Shown: in pieces, positions 51,736 to 61,012 of the stretch
Position numbering within the stretch: the first letter of the stretch is position 1
Layout of the letters: the number at the start of each line of letters is the position of its first letter
Source of the DNA: Chloroflexota bacterium
GTDB lineage: Bacteria; Chloroflexota; Anaerolineae; Anaerolineales; Villigracilaceae
DNA length: 64,000 nucleotides
NCBI GenBank assembly: GCA_016219545.1
Contig: JACRMH010000039.1
Coordinates: forward strand, 1 to 64,000
Direction: 5' to 3'
Notes under the pieces: generated by a model
What the model was told of the DNA's origin: nothing
Database searches by the model: none
What the model saw: only the letters and a program-made list of their open reading frames with translations
Translations under genes and position numbers: made by a program

Positions 51736-52320
51736 TTATTTCTCTGCCAAAAGAACTGTTATATCCGAAGCAATATCGTCGGAGGTTGCTTCAGGTGAAA
51801 AGATTTCACGCAGATTGCCCTTCTTATCAATCACGTAGGTATAACTTGAGTGTGTTTCGCCGCCATCCATGATCGTAACGCCGTAATCCTGCCATACTTT
51901 TGTTAATTCATCGGATGTGCCCAGCAGCCCAAGAAAATCCGGATTGAAGTTTTCCATGAATTCCTTCATGGATTGAGGAGTGTCTCTAACAGGGTCAGTA
52001 CTGACCATAACAACCACTACATCTTTTGAAGTGGCACCAGCCGTTTCAAGGGCTTGTCTAATGAGCGCCAATGTTGCCGGACATTCATCAACGCAGTTTG
52101 AAAAGCCAAAGAAGACCAGTGCGACCTTTCCGCTGTATGCATTAAGCTGGAAAGGCTGTCCATTGTGGTCCGTCAAAATAATATCGGCGGCGGCAGTCGT
52201 TGGTGAGATGACCTCACCCTTGAGGGCGGGCGCTCCGCAGGATGCCATTAAGATCATTATGATTAATGCGAGTGTTGTAATTCTGAGTGAAAGCGTTTTG
52301 TTTTGCACTGGAAACTCCAA
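51736..52320 (-). CDS. SCO1/SenC copper chaperone (lipoprotein)
   Basis: 194 residues with lipobox IMILMASCG and a thioredoxin-like SCO domain: FGFSNCVDECPATLALIRQAL gives the two copper Cys (CVDEC), and HSSYTYVIDKKG supplies the His. The LTDHNGQPFQLNAYSGKVALVFFGF opening is typical. SCO proteins insert copper into CuA of cytochrome oxidase or nitrous oxide reductase. It is divergent from the HTH-NosL gene across the 34-bp palindrome, so both may answer to it. Confidence 0.92.
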   Translation of the reverse strand: MEFPVQNKTLSLRITTLALIIMILMASCGAPALKGEVISPTTAAADIILTDHNGQPFQLNAYSGKVALVFFGFSNCVDECPATLALIRQALETAGATSKDVVVVMVSTDPVRDTPQSMKEFMENFNPDFLGLLGTSDELTKVWQDYGVTIMDGGETHSSYTYVIDKKGNLREIFSPEATSDDIASDITVLLAEK

Positions 52321-52359
52321 ATGATAGAATGGGTTGTGTAGATTTGAGAAGTGTAGATA

Positions 52360-52393
52360 ATATACGATAAATTTACCTAAATTTATCGTATAT
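52360..52393. promoter_or_regulatory. 34-bp perfect palindrome, candidate copper operator
   Basis: ATATACGATAAATTTA and its exact reverse complement are separated by CC. It lies between the divergent sco and HTH-NosL genes, 17 bp before the latter's ATG, in the right place for an operator controlling both. No similar site was seen elsewhere in the window. Confidence 0.75.
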
Positions 52394-52410
52394 GCTGAAT
52401 GGAGTCAAGC

Positions 52411-52959
52411 ATGAAGAATTTGTCACCCCGTCAACAAGAAATTTTAAAGCTCATAAAACAAAAGGGAAATTTATCTGTGGAGGAAATTCAGAAAGCAATC
52501 GGTATCTCTCAAGCGACAGCTTATCGAGAGATTCAAGAGCTTTCCCGAATGGGGTTGGGGGCCAAGATCCCTGGTGGTATTAGCCAGATCGAAAACTCCC
52601 CTACCCGCTGTGTCCAATGCAGAGGCGAAACAAATGCAAGGACTCTGTTCATTATTGAACTAAAGGATGGTGAAAAATTATCCGCTTGCTGTTCACACTG
52701 CGGAATGATGGCGCTTGCGAACAATCCAAACGTCAGCACAGCCATGACCGTTGATTTTATCTATGGGAAAATGCTAAATGTAAGTCAGGCTTGGTATGTG
52801 TTGAATAGCAACGTAGTTCTTTGCTGCAGCCCGTCCATTCTGAGTTTCTCAAGCCGTGAGGATGCAATCCGTTTCACTCAGGGATTTGAAGGCGAAGTAA
52901 TGGATTTTCCAAATGCCCAAAAAAACCTTAATCAGATGATGACATTAATCCAGCTTTGA
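52411..52959 (+). CDS. DeoR-type HTH regulator with NosL-like C-terminal domain
   Basis: 182 residues. A DeoR/HTH_11 winged helix (about 1-55: LSPRQQEILKLIKQKGNLSVEEIQKAIGISQATAYREIQEL) is joined by a CVQC/CCSHC segment to a NosL-like domain (about 85-182: SACCSHCGMMALANN, VDFIYGKMLNVSQAWYVLNS, FSSREDAIRFTQGFEGEV). NosL binds Cu(I) for nitrous oxide reductase, so the fusion suggests a one-component copper-sensing repressor. ATG 52411 has GGAG at 6 bp. The 34-bp palindrome upstream is its likely operator. Metal identity is inferred from context. Confidence 0.78.
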   Translation: MKNLSPRQQEILKLIKQKGNLSVEEIQKAIGISQATAYREIQELSRMGLGAKIPGGISQIENSPTRCVQCRGETNARTLFIIELKDGEKLSACCSHCGMMALANNPNVSTAMTVDFIYGKMLNVSQAWYVLNSNVVLCCSPSILSFSSREDAIRFTQGFEGEVMDFPNAQKNLNQMMTLIQL

Positions 52960-52996
52960 TCTAAAACGTATCAGTAAGAACCCTATACATGACAAT

Positions 52997-53038
52997 AAAA
53001 AATCCACTTGAGATTTCAACCTCAAGCGGATTTTTTTT
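52997..53038. terminator. Bidirectional terminator
   Basis: AAAAAATCC-ACTTGAG / CTCAAG-CGGATTTTTTTT, between the convergent HTH-NosL and PCu(A)C genes. A on one side and T on the other fit both directions. Confidence 0.9.
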
Positions 53039-53051
53039 GCATCCAGAATGA

Positions 53052-53504
53052 TCATTCCATGCGTACTTCAACAGGGATCGTGATCGAACCTGATTTTTCG
53101 AAAACCAAAGTTAAGTCAATTGTTGCTCCGGGCTTGAATTGATCATCCTTCTTCATGATGCACATGATGTGCAAACCGCCGCTCTTCAACTCGACCTGTC
53201 CACTTGCCGGGACTTCAATAGGTTTATCCATCAAATTCATACCCATCGTGCCATCGCTCTTCATTACTGTCTCATGCAGTTCGATGGATCCACACGCCGG
53301 GCTTGAACCGGATACCAAATTGTCGGTTGCACTGCCGCTATTCTTGATGATCAGGAAAATTCCGCCCGCAGTGGGCATATCCATGGATGGACGCCCCCAC
53401 GCGCTTTCGACTGTTATGGATGGGACAGCCGCAGGCGCGCACCCCGCCATCATGGAAATCAACAGCAAACCCAGAACCAACCCGCGCAATAAACTTGATT
53501 TCAT
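53052..53504 (-). CDS. PCu(A)C copper chaperone, copy 1
   Basis: 150 residues, lipobox MMAGCAP. The copper-binding pattern H(M)xnM...HxM appears as IELHETVMKSDGTMGMN and SGGLHIMCIM, with the family's beta-sandwich strands around it. PCu(A)C carries Cu(I) outside the membrane and hands it to CuA sites, often together with SCO. AGGAG-like bases precede the ATG. A paralogue lies at 55413. The gene is divergent from the UreH-cupredoxin gene across 294 bp of A/T-rich DNA. Confidence 0.92.
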   Translation of the reverse strand: MKSSLLRGLVLGLLLISMMAGCAPAAVPSITVESAWGRPSMDMPTAGGIFLIIKNSGSATDNLVSGSSPACGSIELHETVMKSDGTMGMNLMDKPIEVPASGQVELKSGGLHIMCIMKKDDQFKPGATIDLTLVFEKSGSITIPVEVRME

Positions 53505-53798
53505 TTTAGCCTCCTAATTCAAATCTGATGAATTTTTATGATACATAACCAAACTAATCTGACTTGTTGTCTGTGCTTCCCTTTTTTTGAATCTCTCATG
53601 TATAATCAAGCCTGATAAAATCAGATAATTTTATACAAGTCTATCATTTTTTATTTGTTGCCGCAAGATAGGATTTTGTTTCTTCACAGAATTCGCCATA
53701 GAAAAGAATCTGATTTTGTTATATAAACTCATAAATTGCTGTCAAATTGATTGAGTACAAAAAACATCAAATTCAAAAAATGATCCTCGAGGAATCAC

Positions 53799-54839
53799 AT
53801 GGATTTAATCGTTGCCTTCATTACAGGTTTAACTACAGGCGGTTTGGGATGCCTGGCTGTGCAAGGCGGGCTATTGACCAGTACCCTTGCTCATCAGATC
53901 GAATTGGATCTGCAAGTCCACAATGGTGCCGGCGTAGTTCAAAAATTTAGACCGCACATTGCCCAACCCATTTTATTTTTCCTGATAGCCAAACTGATCG
54001 CCTACACAATCCTTGGCTATTTGCTGGGGTCTGTTGGCTCAGTCCTTCAACTTACACCGCTGATGAGCGCAATCCTGTATTTTGCAATTGGCATTTTCAT
54101 GATCGGAAATGGACTCCGCATGTTCAATGTTCATCCCATCTTCCGATATTTTGTCATTGAACCGCCTTCAGCGCTGACTCGCTATATTCGACGCACTTCG
54201 AAGAACGGCGCGTCATTCTTTACCCCCATCCTGCTCGGCACACTGACAATTTTCCTGCCCTGTGGCGTGACTCAAGCCATGATGGCCACCGCTCTCAGCA
54301 CAGGCTCACCGCTGCAAGGCGCAACCCTCATGTTCGCTTTCATCCTTGGCACTTCACCGCTGTTTTTCTCTGTCGCATATTTTGCCACCCGGTTAGGTTC
54401 AGCCATTGAAAAATACTTCACCCGTATCGTAGCTGTAACCATGCTCATCATAGGACTAATTCAAGTGGATACTGGCCTCAACTTGTCTGGGTCCGCTTTC
54501 TCCTTCTCTAGAACCATCAGCATCTTGGAAGCCTATGCTCTGCCGGCCCAAACAGGTTTATCCATTGAAGTGACAGAAAATGGGTACTCTCCGCAGACTC
54601 TGCATTTGCCTGCCAATCAGGATCTGACCATCGAGTGGGTGACACGCAACACACAAACCTGCGCCCGATCTGTGGTGATCCCGGATCTGTCCTATCAAAC
54701 GATCCTTCCCACTACAGGAAGGGTCAAATTTGACATTCCCGCCCAGGAAAAGGGTGCTATTATTCGCTACACCTGTTCCATGGGAATGTATCCCAGCCAA
54801 CTGGTATTTGACTTGGAATCAACGGAAACCGATCAATAA
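53799..54839 (+). CDS. UreH/DsbD-like membrane protein with C-terminal cupredoxin, copy 1
   Basis: 346 residues. Six or so helices of the UreH/DsbD_2 type with the conserved FITGLTTGGLGCLAVQGGLL and LTIFLPCGVTQAMMATAL (both contain the Cys typical of this fold) occupy about 1-240. A cupredoxin-like tail (about 255-340: NGYSPQTLHLPANQDLTIEWV, TCARSVVIP, RYTCSMGMY) follows. The second-half CSMGMY is a common copper-ligand pattern. It is probably a copper or thiol-electron transporter feeding an outer-face chaperone. GAGGAA precedes the ATG. The HMA gene follows after 16 bp. A homologue is at 56020. Confidence 0.83.
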   Translation: MDLIVAFITGLTTGGLGCLAVQGGLLTSTLAHQIELDLQVHNGAGVVQKFRPHIAQPILFFLIAKLIAYTILGYLLGSVGSVLQLTPLMSAILYFAIGIFMIGNGLRMFNVHPIFRYFVIEPPSALTRYIRRTSKNGASFFTPILLGTLTIFLPCGVTQAMMATALSTGSPLQGATLMFAFILGTSPLFFSVAYFATRLGSAIEKYFTRIVAVTMLIIGLIQVDTGLNLSGSAFSFSRTISILEAYALPAQTGLSIEVTENGYSPQTLHLPANQDLTIEWVTRNTQTCARSVVIPDLSYQTILPTTGRVKFDIPAQEKGAIIRYTCSMGMYPSQLVFDLESTETDQ

Positions 54840-54855
54840 AATAGCGAGAGAAAAA

Positions 54856-55071
54856 ATGAAGAAAATTTTCAATGTCCCCGATATGACTTGCCCCAACTGT
54901 GCTATGCATTTGGAAGGATTGGAAGACGAAATCCCCGGCGTAAAGCGCATTACTGCCAGCTACAAGAGATTAAATATGGAAGTCGAGTTTGATGAAACCT
55001 TGCTCACTGTTGAACAGATCATTCTTGCAGCAAATAAGATTGGCTACCACCCTGAACCAATCCCTGCCTAG
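54856..55071 (+). CDS. HMA-domain metallochaperone, copy 1
   Basis: 71 residues, MTCPNC in VPDMTCPNCAMHLEGLEDEIPGV and the heavy-metal-associated fold throughout. ATG 54856 is chosen; the ORF-track start lies inside the previous gene. With the membrane gene it forms a two-gene unit that is repeated at 56020-57443. It should carry Cu(I) or a related metal in the cytosol. Confidence 0.88.
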   Translation: MKKIFNVPDMTCPNCAMHLEGLEDEIPGVKRITASYKRLNMEVEFDETLLTVEQIILAANKIGYHPEPIPA

Positions 55072-55412
55072 CCTTTATCGCTTTTCCCCTAAAACAATAA
55101 GCCCATAAAAAGAAAGAATTACTTAATTCATCATACGCACCCGACCCTATGATTCCCTGAGCGACAGCGAAGGATCTCTGAGACAATTAGGAGGTTCTCA
55201 CCGCACTGGCGTGCAACGCACACTTGTCCTGGCGGGCGGTGCCAGGAAGTGTCGCTCTGCTCAGAACGACACTGCGTATGGTAAGTTAATTAACAGATGA
55301 GGCTGTGAGTATGAGCGGGCTCTCGCTGTGTTTTACCGCCACAAATTAAGGTATGGAAAATATCACTTGTCATAAATGCGGTTGATCATTCAATAAAAAA
55401 ATGGAGAATAGT
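55072..55412. other. Gene-free stretch between the two copper modules
   Basis: 341 bases without a credible gene. About half is the third MITE-like copy (55127-55285). The rest (55286-55412) is A/T-rich and ends in GGAGAATAGT before the second PCu(A)C gene. A promoter for that module must lie here, but no clear -35/-10 pair was found. Confidence 0.7.
55127..55285 (+). repeat. MITE-like dispersed repeat, copy 3
   Basis: 159 bp, the same length as copy 2. Its ends are TTCATCATACGCAC and TGCGTATGGTAA, still inverted repeats but with changed bases on both arms (CATACGCA / TGCGTATG), whereas copy 2 has CTTACGCA / TGCGTAAG. TTAAT flanks both sides. Confidence 0.85.
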
Positions 55413-55865
55413 ATGAAAAAGATCTTGAAATATATGTTTGCGCTCATCTTTCTTATTTCAGCCTGTGGAAGATCCACTCCCGCGGGTATTCAAGATAGCA
55501 TTGAAATTTCAGTTCCCTATGCTCATGCGGCGGGCGCTGGTGAGACCACTGCGGTTTATATGGTCATCAAGAATAACGGCACACAAGCAGATCGCTTGAT
55601 CAGTGCATCTTGTGATGCCGCAATGATGACTCAGACCATGGAAAGCAGCATGGAAGGGGATGTAATGTCGATGGGGGATGTCCCAGTCATTGAATTGCCG
55701 GCCGGCGGGACTGTGGAATTAAAACCGGGCGGTTACCATATTATGCTCATGGATCTCATGAAGGAACTCAAGGCCGGCTCCACGATCCGCCTTACACTTG
55801 AATTTGAAAAAGCAGGCAAAATGACCCTGGAAGTACCCGTTTTAGTCATTGGGGCTGCACCGTAA
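55413..55865 (+). CDS. PCu(A)C copper chaperone, copy 2
   Basis: 150 residues, lipobox FLISACGR. It keeps the closing HxM (GGYHIMLMDL) but the first ligand position is Met-rich (CDAAMMTQTMESSMEGDVMSMGD) instead of His as in copy 1; the family allows His or Met there. This could shift its Cu(I) affinity. ATG 55413 has GGAG at 6 bp spacing. It is the first gene of the second copper module, 155 bp before the UreH-cupredoxin gene. Confidence 0.9.
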   Translation: MKKILKYMFALIFLISACGRSTPAGIQDSIEISVPYAHAAGAGETTAVYMVIKNNGTQADRLISASCDAAMMTQTMESSMEGDVMSMGDVPVIELPAGGTVELKPGGYHIMLMDLMKELKAGSTIRLTLEFEKAGKMTLEVPVLVIGAAP

Positions 55866-56019
55866 AAGACTGGCTTGATTTTGAAAAACATTATTTCTTG
55901 ATGAGAGTTGCTTAATTACCCTGATCCTTCCAAAATAACAACCCGATTTTGTAGTAGACTCGTCCTACCTTTAGTAAAATTTTCGCATTAGATTTCCTTT
56001 ACCAATATTGAGGTTGTGA

Positions 56020-57216
56020 ATGATTCCCAAAAAACAAAACCCTACGATTGACCCTGTTATTATTGTTGCGCTCGGCGTCGTATTGATGGCGGTGGCATTC
56101 GCCCTGATCGTGTTCAAACCGAATACGCAATCTCTGAATGGCAGTTCAGGCGTATGGAGTCAACTTATCGTTGCCTTTATCACTGGCATCACCACCGGCG
56201 GGTTAAGCTGCCTCGCGGTGCAGGGCGGACTGTTGGCCAGTTCTCTTGCGCACCAGATTGAGCAGGATTATGTTGGCCAAGCCGGGCAAACTAAAAAGTC
56301 AAAACAACAAACGCCAACTCGTACCAGCACAGCATTACCCATCCTTCTTTTTCTTTCTTCAAAATTAATTGCCTACACTTTGCTTGGCGCATTGCTGGGC
56401 TGGCTCGGTTCCTATCTCACGCTCAGCCCGATGACCCGCGCCATATTGATGATCACCATTGGCATCTTCATGATCGGCAATGCGCTCCGCATGTTCAATG
56501 TGCATCCCATCTTTCGTTACTTCTCCATTGAGCCGCCTAAATTCATCACGCGCTACATCCGCCGCACTGCCAAAGGGACAGACACTGCCACTCCGCTTTT
56601 TCTTGGCGCTCTCACAGTGTTCATTCCATGCGGCGTCACCCAAGCCATGATGGCGACAGCGCTTGGAACAGGCAGTGTCACAATGGGTGCAGCGCTCATG
56701 TTTGCCTTTGTCCTCGGCACCAGCCCAGTCTTCTTCATCATCGCTTATTTGACCACTGAACTTGGCGCACGGCTCGAAAAACTTTTCATGCGATTTGTTG
56801 CAGTCGTTCTTTTGATCCTGGGATTCGTAACCATGAATGGCGGACTTAATGTATTAGGTTCACCGCTTTCGTTTCAAAACCTGACGCGTGGTCTGCTTCC
56901 ATCCAATGGCGACTCTGCCACTGTAACAGGATCCTCTCAAAGTCCGGTTGGAGGCGAGATCGTCCTCAATGTTAAAAATGATGGCTACTTCCCAAGCAAA
57001 TTGAGCGCACCTGCTGATACGGCGCTTGTCTTGAATCTCATCACAAATCAGACCTATTCATGTGCGCGTGATTTTGTCATTCCGGCCTTGAATGTATATC
57101 GGCTCCTGCCCGATACAGGTACTGTGCAGGTGAATATCCCCGCTCAGGCGAAGGGAAGCAAATTATTTTTTACCTGTTCGATGGGCATGTATACCGGGCA
57201 GATCGTTTTTCAATAG
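56020..57216 (+). CDS. UreH/DsbD-like membrane protein with C-terminal cupredoxin, copy 2
   Basis: 398 residues, a clear paralogue of the 53799 protein: FITGITTGGLSCLAVQGGLL, LTVFIPCGVTQAMMATAL, FNVHPIFRYFSIEPP and the tail YSCARDFVIPALNVYRLLP...FTCSMGMYTGQIVF are shared. It adds an N-terminal helix (PVIIVALGVVLMAVAFALIVF) that copy 1 lacks, and a Lys/Gln/Thr loop (about 88-105) between helices. The HMA gene follows at 14 bp. Predicted copper or electron transfer across the membrane; direction unknown. Confidence 0.83.
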   Translation: MIPKKQNPTIDPVIIVALGVVLMAVAFALIVFKPNTQSLNGSSGVWSQLIVAFITGITTGGLSCLAVQGGLLASSLAHQIEQDYVGQAGQTKKSKQQTPTRTSTALPILLFLSSKLIAYTLLGALLGWLGSYLTLSPMTRAILMITIGIFMIGNALRMFNVHPIFRYFSIEPPKFITRYIRRTAKGTDTATPLFLGALTVFIPCGVTQAMMATALGTGSVTMGAALMFAFVLGTSPVFFIIAYLTTELGARLEKLFMRFVAVVLLILGFVTMNGGLNVLGSPLSFQNLTRGLLPSNGDSATVTGSSQSPVGGEIVLNVKNDGYFPSKLSAPADTALVLNLITNQTYSCARDFVIPALNVYRLLPDTGTVQVNIPAQAKGSKLFFTCSMGMYTGQIVFQ

Positions 57217-57230
57217 ATGGTTGAAGCGGC

Positions 57231-57443
57231 ATGATAAAGAAAACTTTCAAAATCCCCGATATGACCTGCTCCAATTGCGCCATGAAACTCGAAAGCCTTG
57301 AAGATACTTTGGATGGCGTTAAAGAGATCAACGCCAGTTATCACAAACAAAATATGGTGATCGAATTCGATGATTCCAAACTCACTGAAGAGCAGATTAT
57401 CGCGGCGGTGAAGAAGAAGGGGTATCTCGCTATACCAGCCTGA
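57231..57443 (+). CDS. HMA-domain metallochaperone, copy 2
   Basis: 70 residues with MTCSNC (IPDMTCSNCAMKLESLEDTL) and an HMA fold, closely similar to copy 1 at 54856 (shared PDMTCxNCAMxLExLED). It is the last gene of the second module and directly precedes the DUF2203 gene, which probably has its own promoter. Confidence 0.88.
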   Translation: MIKKTFKIPDMTCSNCAMKLESLEDTLDGVKEINASYHKQNMVIEFDDSKLTEEQIIAAVKKKGYLAIPA

Positions 57444-57510
57444 TTTGGTCAACAGGTTCAGGCGCAGGTCTGAATTTCAAGGTGGACCTGTTTCCGTGTA
57501 TACTCTCCCC

Positions 57511-57894
57511 ATGCCAAAATATTACACACCGCAGGAAGCCAACGAGGCGCTGAGCATCGTTGGACCAATTCTGATTGAATTAATGGAGATCAGCGGGAAG
57601 ATTCGTGCAAATCAACCGGAATATTGGACGGTTGTGCAGAAGTCTGCGGGAAACGGCGGAAGTCCTGCATTAAGCAAACTGCTTCCAGATTTTGACCGCC
57701 TTGACGCCCTGTTACACAAAATTCAAGATATGGGAATTGAAGTGAAAGATCTGACCATCGGATTAATAGACTTCGTTGCTTACCATGATGGGAGGGAAAT
57801 ATATCTGTGCTGGAAATTCGGCGAGGACAAAATTCAATTTTGGCACGAGATCAACGAGGGTTTTCAAGGACGTCAATTAATTAATTGGGAATAA
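57511..57894 (+). CDS. DUF2203 family protein
   Basis: 127 residues: YYTPQEANEALSIVGPILIELMEISGKI at the start and the characteristic GIEVKDLTIGLIDFVAYHDGREIYLCWKFGEDKIQFWHEINEGFQGRQ at the end, both diagnostic of DUF2203. The family has no known function. ATG 57511 gives the standard N-terminus. TATACT lies exactly 6 bp before it with no Shine-Dalgarno, so the mRNA may be leaderless. Confidence 0.88.
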   Translation: MPKYYTPQEANEALSIVGPILIELMEISGKIRANQPEYWTVVQKSAGNGGSPALSKLLPDFDRLDALLHKIQDMGIEVKDLTIGLIDFVAYHDGREIYLCWKFGEDKIQFWHEINEGFQGRQLINWE

Positions 57895-57969
57895 AATAAC
57901 ATAATATTGCTCAAGTTGTTCAACTATAAAACCACGATCCCATCCCAACACCAAACTTTTGGAGCTTTA

Positions 57970-58866
57970 ATGAATAAAGGAATACTGTACGGCATCGGCG
58001 CATATGTCTTTTGGGGATTCTTTCCAATTTACTGGAAACTGCTTCACCACGTCCCCGCGATCCAATTGATCGGACATCGCATCATCTGGTCGTTTTTGCT
58101 TCTATTCATCGTTATCCTCTTTACCCAACAATGGGCGGCTTTTCGTGCAACAGTCAACGCCAGGGTTTTACGAATTTATACAATTGCGGCCATCCTCATT
58201 GGCATTAACTGGCTGATGTATGTTTGGGCTGTCAATCATGAGTTTATCGTTGAAACCAGCCTAGGATATTTCATCAATCCGCTCCTCAGCGTCTTAATGG
58301 GTGTGATCTTCTTTAAGGAGCGTTTACGTCTTGCGCAATGGATTCCTGTCGTCTTGGCCGCGTTGGGCGTGACCTACCTGACTTTTGTGTATGGACGCCT
58401 GCCTTATATCGCTCTTAGTTTGGCGTTCTCTTTTGGTTTGTATGGCCTTGTAAAAAAGCTCTCCCCACTTGGTTCGCTGTATGGACTGACCATTGAAACG
58501 GGGATTCTCTTTGTCCCTGCTCTTGGTTATCTTATATTTACACAAATGAACAGCACCGCTGCTTTTCTTCACACCGGTGTAATGTCTGATCTGCTTATGG
58601 TTGGAGCGGGAGTTGTCACAACCATCCCTCTGCTCATGTTTGCATCTGCGGCGCGCTCCATTCCATTGTGGGTGGTTGGGTTGCTTCAATATATCGCACC
58701 TACACTTCAATTCATTATCGGTGTTTTTATTTATAAAGAAGCTTTCAGCTATCATCAACTGATCGGATTCGGCATCGTATGGACGGCGCTCATCGTATTC
58801 CTCGTGGAGAATTACCTCGCAAATCGTGTTCCCGTTGAACCGATTGCTGAAATGGGTGAGGGCTAA
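57970..58866 (+). CDS. rarD: RarD-type EamA transporter
   Basis: 298 residues with ten membrane helices in two EamA halves. KGILYGIGAYVFWGFFPIYWKLL is the family's conserved first helix, and FFKERLRLAQWIPVVLAALGVTYL closes the first half. RarD members export metabolites or drugs; the substrate is unknown (chloramphenicol sensitivity is the namesake). ATG 57970 has GGAG at 9 bp. It is a single-gene unit. Confidence 0.92.
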   Translation: MNKGILYGIGAYVFWGFFPIYWKLLHHVPAIQLIGHRIIWSFLLLFIVILFTQQWAAFRATVNARVLRIYTIAAILIGINWLMYVWAVNHEFIVETSLGYFINPLLSVLMGVIFFKERLRLAQWIPVVLAALGVTYLTFVYGRLPYIALSLAFSFGLYGLVKKLSPLGSLYGLTIETGILFVPALGYLIFTQMNSTAAFLHTGVMSDLLMVGAGVVTTIPLLMFASAARSIPLWVVGLLQYIAPTLQFIIGVFIYKEAFSYHQLIGFGIVWTALIVFLVENYLANRVPVEPIAEMGEG

Positions 58867-58953
58867 TCTGAATTTCCATCCGTTTAAATTTTCTCTGTGA
58901 CCTTTGTGGATGAATCTTTAGAAAAGCCCGTAAGATTAGCACTCATTGAAATT

Positions 58954-59977
<1,024 letters not shown>

Positions 59978-60049
59978 AACCTTTTTGAGGAGGATGCGAA
60001 TCCTCCACATATTTTGATGGTGTAAATTAAGAATTTTCCACCCGAATCT

Positions 60050-61012
60050 ATGAACCTATCCCTTATCATCCCGGTCTATAACGAACAAGACACCCTGCCG
60101 CATTTGTTCGATGCGATCTATCAAACTATGAATTCTCTCGATCAATCCTGGGAAGTGATATTGGTAGATGACGGTAGTCGTGATGATAGTTTGGTCATCC
60201 TTAAGGAATTTGCCCAAAAAGATACCCAGCATATCAGGGTGATTTCCTTCCGCAGAAATTTTGGGCAAACTGCCGCCATTGCCGCTGGGTTGGATTATGC
60301 CCAGGGAGAGATCATCATTTTGTTGGATGCTGACATGCAAAATGATCCGGCTGATATCCCTTTGATGCTTGCCAAACTTGACGAAGGCTATGATCTGGTG
60401 AGCGGCTGGCGCAAATTCCGCAAGGACAATGCCATCACCCGCAACTTCCCTTCGATGATCGCAAACTGGCTCATCTCGCGTGTTACAGGTGTCCATTTGC
60501 ATGATTACGGCTGCACACTCAAAGCTTACCGACGGGATGTTCTCGAAGGATTTCGTTTATATGGAGAGATGCATCGTTTCATTCCAGTGTTTGCCCATTC
60601 AGTTGGAGCAAAAATCACCGAGATGCCTGTCCGGCATCATGCACGGAAATATGGAAAGACCAAATACGGACTCGAACGAACACTTAAAGTTGTCCTTGAC
60701 CTCTTTACCGTAAAATTTCTTGTTTCCTATTCATCAAAGCCGATTTATCTTTTTGGCGGGACAGGCGCGATCCTGATGATCTTTAGTTCAATCGCCATGC
60801 TGTACCTGCTCATACGCCGCCTCTTCTTTTCCATTGGAGTGGTCGGTTCGCCATTATTTCAAATGAGCGGCATGTTCTTCATTCTGGGTTTTCAGTCCAT
60901 GTTGATGGGATTGATCGCAGAACTGCTTGTACGCACTTATCACGAATCACAAAGCAAAATGACCTATACCATTCGCACGACGGTCAATCTGGAGCATGAA
61001 ACTCGTGATTAG
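60050..61012 (+). CDS. GT2 glycosyltransferase (dolichol/bactoprenol-phosphate type)
   Basis: 320 residues. The GT-A domain (about 1-210) has LSLIIPVYNEQDTLPHLFDAI, VILVDDGSRDDSL, LLDADMQNDPADIPLM (DxD-like) and KTKYGLERTLKVVLDLFTVKF. Two C-terminal helices (about 230-300) anchor it. It resembles GtrB/DPM-like enzymes that charge undecaprenyl phosphate with a sugar. Its last bases overlap the next gene by 17 bp. The next gene, an LPG-synthase/UPF0104-type membrane protein, is a common partner. Confidence 0.9.
   Translation: MNLSLIIPVYNEQDTLPHLFDAIYQTMNSLDQSWEVILVDDGSRDDSLVILKEFAQKDTQHIRVISFRRNFGQTAAIAAGLDYAQGEIIILLDADMQNDPADIPLMLAKLDEGYDLVSGWRKFRKDNAITRNFPSMIANWLISRVTGVHLHDYGCTLKAYRRDVLEGFRLYGEMHRFIPVFAHSVGAKITEMPVRHHARKYGKTKYGLERTLKVVLDLFTVKFLVSYSSKPIYLFGGTGAILMIFSSIAMLYLLIRRLFFSIGVVGSPLFQMSGMFFILGFQSMLMGLIAELLVRTYHESQSKMTYTIRTTVNLEHETRD

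Noticed and set aside
53505-53798. Hidden gene or small RNA in the A/T-rich spacer between the first PCu(A)C and UreH genes
   Set aside because: Short imperfect palindromes around CTGATAAAATCAG were seen, but no open frame with a ribosome-binding site and no clear promoter-terminator pair.
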